In this document: in pieces, positions 1-10,000 of the stretch
Layout: each line of letters opens with the position of its first letter
How positions within the stretch are numbered: position 1 is the first letter of the stretch
DNA from: Diadophis punctatus similis
Lineage: Eukaryota > Chordata > Lepidosauria > Squamata > Dipsadidae
Assembly: GCA_023053685.1 (NCBI GenBank)
Contig: JALIGW010000002.1
Coordinates: 171,335,430 to 171,399,429 of the forward strand
Reading direction: 5' to 3'
Length of the DNA: 64,000 bases
Notes under the pieces: generated by a model
Told to the model about the DNA's origin: nothing
The model's input: only the letters and a program-made list of their open reading frames with translations
Database searches by the model: none
Position numbers and translations under genes: made by a program

Positions 1-74
1 CTGACTCCGTAAACCCCTTAGGACTGTAAAGCACTGTGAAGCAGTATATAAGTCTAAGTGCTATTGCTATTGCA
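1..74 (+). repeat. 3' end of a tRNA-derived SINE, cut by the window edge
   Basis: The segment reads through a SINE tail (CTGTAAAGCACTGTGAAGC, then TATATAAGTCTAAGTGCTAT and a TATTGC repeat). The same tail occurs in reverse in the fuller copy at 24486-24717, which supplies the tRNA-like head missing here. The 5' part lies outside the window. Confidence 0.75.
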
Positions 75-2512
75 GGAAAATTTGTGATTGGTATACAAGA
101 TGTTTTGGCCACAGGTGTCATCTGCTCCTTAAGCTGGAGCTATAAATCCAAGGAGAACCCCAAATTGCAAACTAACTACTGAGGAGAGTGAACAATAGAA
201 TCTCCTGGACAGCATCATGAACTTAGTCAGAAGTTAAGATATACAACTGGATATCATCAAAATGGGCATGTTAACATCAGCACACAGGTGAAACCTGACT
301 CCATGCCAATGTCTGATCTCATCCAGTGGTTTCATGTATAGCTGATGTTGAATAGGAAAATGTCTGGTTTTGCAGCATATCCCTATTAAAAGTCCAATAC
401 TTTAATTTCTCCCCATGATTGGAAGTTTGGAACCTTTTTTTCAGAAAAGATAACCAGTATAATAGAGTGTTCCCTGCTTCTAGATCTTGGAGAACGCTTG
501 AAAGGATATCATGACCAATGGCACTGAAAGCCACTGAAATATTAAGCAAAACCAGGAAGATTGTACTTTTCCTAGAGGTGAAGTCACTGAAACATAACTT
601 TCATTTCCTCCCAGGCCATTTTAGTTCTAGTCCATCCAATTTCTTCACAGAAAGAACCACTGGAGACAAGTCAATAATTGTCCAGTGCAACTGGATCAAA
701 TGATGGCACATTACTGCCACTTTCAAGGAAGAGGTTATTATACTGTATATTATGCTTATATATTATTTCCTCTCTTAAGGACACATTTACTACTGCAGCA
801 ACCCAGATTCCCATGAACTGACTGCTGATAGCAAGTGGAGGTGGTGATGCTGAGGTTAGCTGACAAGTAATACAATGTTCAAAACTGAATATATTTAATG
901 GATATACTTTTCTAGAAACACAAATGCACTGAATAGAGGTTATCATAGCATTTGTAGCTATGTGTAAATGCTATTTATTGGAAATTTTAGAATATAAATG
1001 TAAAAAGACACCTATCACTTTTTATTGTTTGAAAGTGCTAATCTTTGTTGCTGTGACTGTGATATACTATGAATGTCTGCAAAGTAGGGAACACCCTTTA
1101 GCCAGATGGTCCAATTGCTTCCTGGGAACTCTAATCCTGGACTTATAAGGAAGCAGACTGTTCTCCCCAACTTGTTATCAATCTGAGCCAAGCACTTGGG
1201 AAAACCACATAATACAATTCTTGCCAAAATAGACACTTAAAAATGTATTTTGGAGGAGGAGCTTTCTGGGGGAGTTTCTGCAGATCAGTTGAGGTGTACC
1301 CAAAGAGTGTGCAAAGGCATTGAGTGCAAGAGAAAAAGCTGACTTATTTATTTTGCAAGCAGAAAGAAATTTAGGTTCCATCCTAAGTGTGGGTCAGTTT
1401 CATACTCTGCAATGGGTGAGGAACACATGAGTTGTAGCCCAATGCAACAAAAATGGAATAGATTAATAGCCATACTTCCTTAGCAGTAGCCTTCTTATTG
1501 GTGCTCTCTAGTTGCCTTGGACTTTAATTCCCAGAAGTGAACCAGCATGATCAGAATTCTCAGAGCGGCAGTCAATATAGATTAAAGACAACTAATTGAG
1601 GAAAACTGTTTAAAAGGAAATGGATCATTAGTTTACTTTTGATAGGGGAATAGAATTAGGAAATGTCATAACATAAACTGTGATATATTATGAATGTCTA
1701 CACAAAATGGAGCCCCATTAAGCTCAATTGCATTTACTTCCAAGGAATTAACCATAGGATGCTTATTTAGTAGTGCTGAATTCCGTGGAATTAGTGCGTG
1801 GGCATACACTCAAGGTCTTATGCACATTAAACTAGAACGTGCTTTGTTATTGAAGTTTAGCCTTTGTAATTTAAATTAGTACCATCACCATTTGCTGTGG
1901 ATATTGGCAGTGTTGCAAAGGAAGTATAGATGAAGTTAATAGAATTTCAGTGTGACATCATTTTGAAGCAAAAGGAAATGAAAGTGTTTACAAGTTTCTT
2001 ACTAAAAAAAGATTCTCCAAGTTACTTATTGCTTCCACAGGAAACCTAGCAATATTTGGCTGGACATAGACATGTGTGCATTTTTTCTCATCTGTAATAA
2101 TTAATACTCAAAGCTAACTGATGAACATTTGCAAGCAACAGTGAGATTGAGATTTGTGAGAGTAAGGAAGATGATCATTATAGAGACAAGTCAGACCAGT
2201 TACTAAAAGAAAGACGAAAAACATAGCTTGAGTCCAAAACAAGCAGAAAGTATGCAGAAACTGCTCAGACAGACACTGCCCTAATTCACACAGATATATG
2301 AAGTGGAGAAAGTTCAGCACAATCAGACTTGCAAGATTCTGTTATAATAGCCATTCCCAGTAAAAATAGTATTAGCATTCCTATAGAGTTGATTCCTGGT
2401 CTGGACTACATAGCTGACAACTTTGTATCTAGATTTAAAACCAAATTTAAATGTTCCAGTTAACAAAAAATGCTGTCAGATAAATAGTCAAAGTGCTCAA
2501 TTAAAAGCTCTA
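75..2512. other. Intergenic, no recognised gene
   Basis: AT-rich sequence with only short spurious open frames and no coding exon or repeat I recognise. A 24-bp near-match (TGTGATATAYTATGAATGTC core) occurs at about 1057 and 1679, possibly two pieces of an unidentified old repeat. In other amniotes the gene upstream of TXNDC15 is C5orf24, which has a long 3' UTR, so UTR sequence here cannot be excluded. Confidence 0.5.
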
Positions 2513-2523
2513 TTTAATATTTT

Positions 2524-2879
2524 AAAGGTAAAGGTAAAGGTTCCCCTCGCACAGGGGAGGGTGCTAGTCGTTCCCGACTCTAGGGGGCGGTGCTCATCTC
2601 CGTTTCAAAGCCAAAGACCCAGCGCTGTCCGAAGACGTCTCTGTGGTCATGTGGCCAGCATGACTAAAAGCCAAAGGCGCACGGAACACTGTTACCTTCC
2701 CACCAAAGGTGGCCCCTATTTTTCTACTTGCATTTTTTACATGCTTTCAAACTGCTAGGTTGGCAGAAGCTGGGACAAGTAACGAGAGCTCACCCCGTTA
2801 CGCAGCACTAGGTCATCGCTGAACTGCCGACCTTTCAATCGACAAGCTCAGCGTCTTTGCCACTGAGCCACCATGTCCC
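2524..2879 (-). mobile_element. Sauria SINE, full length
   Basis: Read on the minus strand, it has a tRNA-like head (GTGGCTCAGTGGC, then a B-box-like region), the conserved body with CATGACCACAGAGACGTC and GAGTCGGGAACGAC, and the diagnostic tail made of AAAGGTAAAGGT reversed, which is shared with BovB LINEs. It is flanked by an 11-bp direct repeat TTTAATATTTT at 2513-2523 and 2880-2890, the target-site duplication. Sauria SINEs are specific to lizards and snakes, so this copy helps fix the clade. Confidence 0.95.
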
Positions 2880-3116
2880 TTTAATATTTTTAAAGAGATG
2901 TCTTAATATGATTTTGTTATACTTGTTATTTCATTTTCATTTCTTCAGTTTTTACTCATTTCAAAATTTTCTATCATTGTATGAGAAGTATTGCAGGCCT
3001 CAGACTAATGAAGCAGTCCTCAAGTGTCCGTCTTGATAATTTGAGACCTGTATTATAACACTGTGGAAACATGGCTTATAGAAAAAGAGATGCTTTAAAA
3101 ACAAATAGGTTGCACA

Positions 3117-3428
3117 CAGTGGAGGGTTCCAGTTATTTTTGCTACCGGTGTGCATCGCAAGCATGCGCAGAAGTGAACTCATGTTCCATCGGGCGATTTC
3201 ACTTCCGCGCATGCTTAGGACGACATTACAAGCCGAAACACAGCTGAGGAGCTTCTCCGCTGTGCTTCGGAGGAAGAATAAAGGTATTAAAACAAGGGCA
3301 GGTGGGAGGGCTTTTTTTCCGACAGCTCAGGACGCGGAGAAGCCGGAAAAAAGCGCCTAAAAATGACATCATCGCCGGGCTCCTACCGGTGCGGCGTCCC
3401 GCACAGCACCGGTAGGAACCCACCACTA
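3117..3428. mobile_element. Non-autonomous hAT-type element
   Basis: It starts CAGTGGAGGGTTCC and ends GGAACCCACCACTA, imperfect inverted termini. The perfect 8-bp duplication GTTGCACA lies at 3109-3116 and 3429-3436, as expected for hAT transposition. The interior is GC-rich with GCATGCGCAGAAGTG and its inverted counterpart TTCCGCGCATGC. No transposase is present. The termini resemble those at 24303-24810 and 44828-45599, so these three probably belong to one family. Confidence 0.85.
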
Positions 3429-4057
3429 GTTGCACATGAATATCATCAATTATTTTCCATTTTTTTTCTTTTATGGCACATATTAAAGTTTCCGCCCTGA
3501 ACGTTTTTGTTTCAATCAGTGAAATCCAATTTTACATTTTTTCATATTATGATAATATTTATGTATTTATTTATTTATTAAAAGTTCTTATAGGCCGCCC
3601 AATCCCATAAGACTCAGGGCGGCGTACAATGGGAATAAGAACAATACAGTAAAAAAGACAGTAGTCTAGCCGTGAGGTGACAAGGGCATGAGTGACTGTG
3701 AGCAAAGCCTCCCTCTCCAAGTAGGGTCGCAACTGGTGCACAAGACGAACCTGTGCAAAGGTCCCCCTAGCCACAGCTGAAAGATGTTGCTCCAATTTTA
3801 GCTGTGGGTCTAGGATAAGGTGACCAGACGTCCCGCTTTTGGCGGGACAGACACGCTTTTCAAGCGTGTGTCCCGCGACCCGCATTCTTTCCAAAAAGTC
3901 ACGCTTTTTTGGAAAGAATGCCGAAACAGCGGGACGTCTGGTCACCTTAGAGCAGTGCTCCCCAACCGGTGTACCGCGGCACACTGGTGTGCCGTGAGGC
4001 CATGCCAAATGTGCCGCGGCAAAAGGGGCAGGGCGGGCGGGGCAGGGCGGGGCGCGT

Positions 4058-4473
4058 GTCCTACCTGGGACTTTTCCTGGTAGCTCCAGTCGTGTTCCTT
4101 GCTAATAGCGTCCAGAGCAGAGCAGCCCCTCCCAAAAGATCGCGAGACGTTATCTTTTGGAAGAGGCTGCTCTGCTCTGGGCGCTAATTAGCAAGGAACG
4201 CGACTGGAGCTACCGGGAAAAGTCCCAGGTAGGACGCGCGTCTCGCGCTGGGGGTTGGGCGGGCGGGGCAGGACTGGCGGATGGGATCGGGCGCGCGTCC
4301 TACCTGGGACTTTTCCCGGTAGCTCCAGTCGCGTTCCTTGCTAATACCGTCCAGAGCAGAGCAGCCCCTCCCAAAAGATCGTGAGACGTTATCTTTTGGA
4401 AGAGGCTGCTCTGCTCTGGGCGCTAATTAGCAAGGAACGCGAATGGAGCTACTGGAAAAAGTCCCAGGTAGGA
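4058..4473. repeat. Tandem pair of about 176-bp hairpin modules (module X)
   Basis: Module copies at about 4058-4233 and 4298-4473 are each an imperfect inverted repeat. The left arm runs from TCCTACCTGGGACTTTTC through AGAGCAGAGCAGCC, and the right arm returns through GGCTGCTCTGCTCTGG to GTCCCAGGTAGGA. The hairpin tips read CGCGAGACGTT and CGTGAGACGTT. The same tip and a clearly related right arm occur in the hAT element at 43267-45722. Confidence 0.85.
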
Positions 4474-4720
4474 CGTACAGTGGCGGCACTGCCATCCCCG
4501 CGCCTCTCGCCCCGCTCACCGGGCATCTCTGCTCCGCGGTCGGAATCACTTTTGTTCGCTCTCCTGCTCACCGGGCTCTCCTGCTCCCCCTCCGCCAGCG
4601 CTGGGCTGCTGGAGTGACAGGGGGAGAAAGGAGATCTGGAGCCAGCCCAAGCCACTGCCGGCTCCCGAAGCGGGGAGGTGGGAGGCGAGGAAAGGCCTCC
4701 CGCCTCCCCACCCACCCACC

Positions 4721-4808
4721 TGGACGCCGACATTTGCGTCCTTTTGCCCTCTGCGCATGCGCAGCGTTCTGCGCATGCGCAGAGGGCAAAACTCAAATGG
4801 TGGCGTCC
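4721..4808. repeat. Hairpin with paired palindromic CATGCGCA sites (module Y)
   Basis: The inverted repeat contains two perfect TGCGCATGCGCA palindromes (4752-4763 and 4770-4781), flanked by GCCCTCTGCG and its complement and by ATTTGCGTCC against a related outer arm. TGCGCATGCGCA is the consensus for the transcription factor NRF1. A homologous hairpin occurs twice in the element at 33304-33935. Confidence 0.85.
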
Positions 4809-5190
4809 AGGCGGCCCCGCCCCCGTCAATGTCCCGCTTAAAAAAAAATCTGGTCACTTTAGTCTAGGAGAACACCCAAATTGCGAACCCGTTCTGAGGG
4901 AGTCAATTTTTCTCCCCCAAAAACCAAGGAGGGGCAGTCGACATAATCCCTGGGGGGCAATATCCATAGCCACTCAGTCTTGTCAGGGTTGAGTTTGAGT
5001 CTATTCACTCCCATCCAGACCCTCACATCGTCCAGGCAGCGGCACATTACATCAACTGCTTCACTGAACTGAAACTGAAATATAGCAAACTCTGATCATC
5101 ACATCAATTTACTAAGCACTCACACTGTATAAAGGTGGTACAGGATTTTAAATAAGGGAAGGTTGTCAAGCACGAAGTAAGTACATAGTT

Positions 5191-5560
5191 ACAGGTAGTT
5201 TTTACTTACGACCACAATTGAAACAGAATTTCCATTGCCAAGCAATGATTTTATGACCTTTTTTGCTATGGTTGTGCAAATCACTCTAGTTGTTCACTAA
5301 ATCATGCAGTTATTGAGTGAATCCGGCTTCCCCCATTAACTTGCTTGTCAGAAACAGGATGGGAAGGTCGCAAATGGTGATTGCATGACCATGGAAAACT
5401 GCAACCATCATAAATACAGGCTGGTTGCCAAGAACCCGAATTTTGAACATGTGGGCTGTAGGAATGCTGTGACAATCTTAAACACAAGGATTGATTGTAA
5501 GTCACTTATTTCAGTGCTATTGTAACTTTGAACTGTTACTGAATGATTTACAGTTGTCAC
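5191..5560. mobile_element. Degraded MITE of the CAGGTAGTCCT family
   Basis: Starts ACAGGTAGTTTTTACTTACG and keeps the internal pattern of this family (GACCACAATTGA, TCATGCAGTTATT, CTTGTCAGAAACAGGATGG, AACTTTGAACTGTTACTGAA). Fuller copies are at 19436-20346 and 23861-24255. The right terminus is decayed. Confidence 0.65.
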
Positions 5561-6334
5561 AGACGTGAGTACACCTCCTCACATTTTGTAAATATTTAAG
5601 TATATCTTTTCATGTGACAACACTGAAGAAATGACACTTGGCTACAATGTAAAGTAGTGAGTATACAGCTTGTATAATAGTGTAAATGTGCTGTCCCCTC
5701 AAAATAACGCAACACATAGCCATTAATGTCTAAACTGCTGGCAACAAAAGTGAGTACACTGTGACATATTTTATATGTTGAGAACTACTATTTCTACAAA
5801 CTCAGTATAAGATAATATTTCCAAATGCACTTTCTTTTATTTTTTCTTTTGTAAAAGAATAACTTTGGTGTATCAGCAAATTATTCTAAGATGTACAGAG
5901 CACTGATGCCACCTGCAGTTTATAGGGTTGCAGAGTGATGTGGGATTCATTTTGATAATATTCAAACTTTTAGTTTTATGCTCATTATTTTAAATTAACT
6001 TTTTATTCATTTGGAGACTTGATGGTGTGTGTATGTAAATAAATGAATGAATGAGTAGCAACCACCGCCAGACTTATATAATGTGAAATCACAGCTGGAC
6101 TTCTTTACCATTCTTGAAAGTTATCTCTAAAGAGTTCTCTTTATGAGCGGCAAGAAACCGAATCACCGGTAAATGAAATAAAGTTGTAGGCTTTCAGTAA
6201 TTTTTGCTTGGAACAAATGGGATTTAAACAAACAAGCCAACAGGGCAACTTTGATATCTATGTTGATTTCCACATTCCTAAGAAAAATACTGTGCGATCT
6301 GACCCTAGCGCTCTTCAGTATTACGATATCCTCT
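5561..6334. other. Intergenic, no recognised feature
   Basis: AT-rich sequence with no recognisable gene or repeat, apart from a short ATGAATGAATGAGT run near 6043. Confidence 0.5.
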
Positions 6335-6455
6335 CGATCAAAGATTTTTAAGAGACTGGACAGCCACTTGTCTCAAATTGTATAGGGTCTCCTGCTTGAA
6401 CAGAGGGGTAGACTAGAAGATCTCCAAGGTCCCTTCCAGCTCTATTATGATTGAT
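6335..6455 (+). mobile_element. CR1 LINE 3' UTR fragment
   Basis: Reads TTTTTAAGAGACTGGACAGC, TATAGGGTCTCCTGCTTG and CCAAGGTCCCTTCCAGCTCT in order, which is the conserved end of sauropsid CR1 elements. The 5' part is lacking, as is usual for CR1. Confidence 0.85.
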
Positions 6456-6839
6456 TGTATTTATTTATTTATTTAAAGATGGAAGAGCAAGATCAACATG
6501 AGTAGCTACAAGACGGACCCTTATATCACATTTCTGTCCCCACATCCCGCAGAGTGAAAATAAGGAACTAGATTCACTGCAGGGTTTATAGTACCGAGCA
6601 ATTCGTTTCTCCATAGCAATTATAATGTTAATTGGGAAAAGAAGCGCTTTTCACGAGGAAAATAGGTGATGTTAACTTTTATTAAAATTCCTTCGGGGAG
6701 GGGAAGCACAAGAGCTCAGAAAACATCGCGGAGACAACGGCGCAGAATTCCACCTTTGCTTCCTCCGAGGTTACAATATCCGGGTTGCAGACAAAAGAAG
6801 AGCCAGCCCAGCACTTTCACGCGGGCTTTCCTTGGCCTT

Positions 6840-6970
6840 GCAAAACCGGAAGCGGAAGTACAACCGGAAGCCTTCATTTGGTGGCGAGGGCCCTTTTGCC
6901 GGGCGCTTTAGCGGTGTTTTTTTTTTTTTGGCGTGGGGAGAGCGGCCGGCCCCCCTCCCTTGCGAGGAAG
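6840..6970 (+). promoter_or_regulatory. TXNDC15: TXNDC15 promoter / 5' UTR with three ETS motifs
   Basis: Three GGAA cores in the same orientation lie within 26 bp: ACCGGAAG 6845-6852, GCGGAAGT 6852-6859 and ACCGGAAG 6863-6870. Clustered CCGGAAG sites (ETS/GABPA type) are a hallmark of TATA-less housekeeping promoters. The sequence turns CpG-rich here and stays so to about 7160. No TATA box is seen upstream. The transcription start cannot be placed exactly. Confidence 0.65.
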
Positions 6971-7040
6971 ATGCTCTTGACCTCGCGCGGGTGGGGGCGG
7001 CACCACGGGGTGGTCTGGCTGCTCGCCTTCCTTGCGGCAG
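6971..7040 (+). CDS. TXNDC15: TXNDC15 coding exon 1
   Basis: Encodes the start and the signal peptide (hydrophobic core [10 protein letters not shown], residues 14-23). The donor is GCAG|GTGAGG, leaving one base of the next codon (phase 1). Confidence 0.93.
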
Positions 7041-10000
7041 GTGAGGAGGGTTCGGTTGCCATGGCAATGCTGAGTGGTGGTGGGGAGGAGCGAATAGCCT
7101 GGAGGAACGCACCTGTCGTTCCGACGGCCTGCTTGGTTGAACGCGTGTCGTGGCTTTCTGGGATTTTCCCCCCCTCCCCCGGGGTGGTGAAAGAGGCAAA
7201 GGAGCCCCTTGCTCTGCGTGTCTCCGAAGTAGGACGCGGGTGGGGTGAACCAGATAGTAAACATTTATTCCGCTCACCTGGTTTTCAGGTTGCATTGTTG
7301 TTCTCTCTCCTGAAATAAAGGCTATTTTCATTTCTGATGTTAAAGAGAGTAAAGGCAAGATGAAAGTGTCTAATCAGACTTCTCTTGCTCTATTTAAATG
7401 CTGTTGACTCATGCATTTAGCAGAGACAGGCACAAAATGGAAAGCTTTAACCATTAAGGATTAGTAAGTTAATTATAGTTATGGCTGGATTCTCACTTTG
7501 AGCAAATTAAAAATGTGTGGTTATGCTGCATGAAATTTTAAATGATGTGTATTTCTATATGTACACACCTGTATGTATATGTGTATTTTGCAGCAGAAAC
7601 AGACGAAACCTCTGACCTGCTATCAGAAGAGCTAAGTGAAACTTCCCTACCATTAAATCTGGAAAGCACTTCTGTCCATTCAAGCAGTGATGGACACAGA
7701 GAATCGGTACAGTATAGGACTGCAGAAATTGCTGATGCTATGATGAGTGGTAGCCTTGCGGACCATCATGTTGTATTGTCGGTTATTCCAAGCGACACAA
7801 AGGAGACACATCTCTCTGAAGCAGACACTGGTACTTGTGATGCATCAGCAGATGGTGAATGCCGTACGAATAACATGGCATCTGTATCTCAGCAAGTGTC
7901 TCATGCCCAAGAGCCAATAGTACATCCAGCAGTAGTGCTGGAAGCAGTGCATCCTTCATCAGCAGAGGACTCAAATAACACAGATGGTATGAAAACCCCA
8001 AAAGTGAACTGTGAAGAAAGAAACATTACAGGAATGACAAATTTCACATTACAGATTTTGAATATTTCCCAAGTAAGTGATGAGTACTCTGATGTATTTC
8101 TCCTTAAGCATAAAAATTGGCAATTTGGGCTGACAACATTGGTCTTGCTTAGGTGCAGCTAAGGTAGGGCCTGGATAGGAGTACAGCTGTGTTCCTTAAC
8201 CTTGGCAGCTTTAAGATGTGTGGACTTCAGCTTCCAGAATTCTGGGGAATTCTAGAAGTGAAGTCCACACATCTTAAAGTGGCCAAGGTTGAGAAACAAT
8301 GGACTAGAGCAGGCTGAGGAATTCTGGGAGTTGAAGTCCACAAGTCTTAAAGTTGCCAAGGTTGGAGACCCCTGTGTCTCTTTATGCTATTACAGTACTT
8401 GTTTAATTTGCATGCTGTTGAATCTTTTTTTTTTCAAATGTAATGGAACGGCAGTATTCCTATTAAGAGAAGGAGCTAATGAACTGGATTGTTGAATTGA
8501 CTTCACATAACATAACTGAAATGGTTATTCAATTAATCCCTGTTTGGGTTGAATAAAACATTGAACAATAACCTAACCACATAACCTGTTTTTTTTTTAA
8601 TCAAGTCACCAAAAAATAACTAACTTTAAAACTAGTCCACAAGGTGTTATGTGAATGCAGTCCTTGGATTTTTAGCCTACATGGATAAGCATGTTAACTG
8701 AGCTAAGTCTTATCCTACTAATTTTGTATATAAATATTTTTTTCTTACTGTCAGCAATCTATAGAGCACAATGCTATGCAACTTGAGAGGTGTAACCATG
8801 TAAAATGATTCTGAGAATAAAGACGATGGATTATATTTTGTTCTTTTCTCTACTTTTGTCATCAAATCTGAAGATTGGTATTTCAACTGATGCCAACTTT
8901 AATCTCCTAGAAATGCATTGTTCCTAAAATTGTTAAGAAGAAAAATATCTATGAAGGATAGTACTTATTTCATAGAATGCTTAATTGAGGTATCAAAACA
9001 AGTGAATGTTATCTGCAATATTGGAGGCAATGTAATTTTGCATATTGATTGCTATCCCAAAGGCATTTTGTTGCCTTCATTGTGATATTACTGGATTTAG
9101 TTAGTGTTTAATTTGATACATCACACTTATGTTCCATTATTTGGATTTAAGGAATGTGGCTTTCCTGTTATGTGTTTACTCTTGGAAGCTATTGTCAAAA
9201 TCAAACTATCACAAGATTTTATGGGGTTGATTGTGTCTTTGTTTTTGCAGGAAACTATTCAATAACTGATATTTAAAATATTTAATAAACTAGCTGGCCA
9301 GTATATGTATTTACTTTTGAAATTTAGGAAATTAAAGCTCTCAAATTCATTCTACATGTCATCGTGAGAAAATCTATGTGGTCACTAAAAGTTGACAATG
9401 ACTTAATGGTATGTAATCATAATTCATACTATGGTTATTGTTTAAGTTTGAAACATGTTTTATAATAGAATGGCTAGTTAGAACTTTCATGTAGAGCAGG
9501 CCTGTCAAACTGGTGGCCCATGGGCCGGATACATCACATGCAGGCTACACCCACCCCGGCTCCGCAAAGGCAAAAAAGTCACGATACGTCATGATCCGGC
9601 CTGTGACGCGATCAAGTTTGACACCCATGATGTAGAGGCACTTCATTGCTTTTTAAAAATAATTTTTTAATCTCTATTTTAGGATTTAATGGAATTTTTA
9701 AATCCAAATGGCAGTGACTGCACCTTGGTCTTATTTTATACCCCTTGGTGTCGTTTTTCTGCCAATTTGGCTCCTCATTTTAATTGTCTGCCACGAGTGT
9801 TCCCAACACTACATTTCTTGGCCTTGGATGCCTCCCAACATAGCAGGTAAATTTTATTCTTTTCTGAATGATAATTGTTAAGTTTAATTTATACATTCGT
9901 GAGTTTACAATAATAATAATGTAATGTAATAAATTAATAATGACACATAAGGGCAGAAAATGCTTTCTGACCATCCACTGCTCCCTACTCCAACAATTTT

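Larger units (their letters stand above)
3816..4861. mobile_element. Composite hAT-like element inserted into a LINE
   Basis: The ends TAAGGTGACCAG and CTGGTCACTTTA are inverted copies. The perfect 8-bp duplication GTCTAGGA lies at 3808-3815 and 4862-4869, and removing the element rejoins the surrounding LINE. The first 133 bp (3816-3948) form a near-perfect palindrome with both ends of the same terminus type, as if a short MITE copy sits at the left edge. A second hAT-like start, CAGTGCTCCCCAACCGG, follows at 3952. The interior holds a tandem pair of long hairpins and a separate CATGCGCA hairpin. No transposase frame is seen. Confidence 0.85.
3571..5056 (-). mobile_element. CR1/L2-like LINE fragment, split by a later insertion
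   Basis: The minus strand encodes pieces of a reverse-transcriptase protein: WMGVNRLKLNPDKTEW and VRNLGVLLD on the right of the insertion (4870-5047), and LTVTHALVTSRLDYC on the left (3680-3815). These are C-terminal RT signatures of CR1/L2-group LINEs. A 3' tail with GGGCGGCCTATAAGAAC and TTTATTA repeats lies near 3571-3620. Reading resumes after the insert at 3816-4861, so the LINE is older than the hAT. It is broken and 5' truncated. Confidence 0.85.

Noticed and set aside
3139..3360. 73-aa open frame
   Set aside because: Falls inside the hAT element at 3117-3428 and has no protein features.
6771..7358. 195-aa minus-strand and 177-aa plus-strand frames at TXNDC15 exon 1
   Set aside because: CpG-rich sequence around a real exon leaves open frames by chance; the signal-peptide frame with the GTGAGG donor is the real one.
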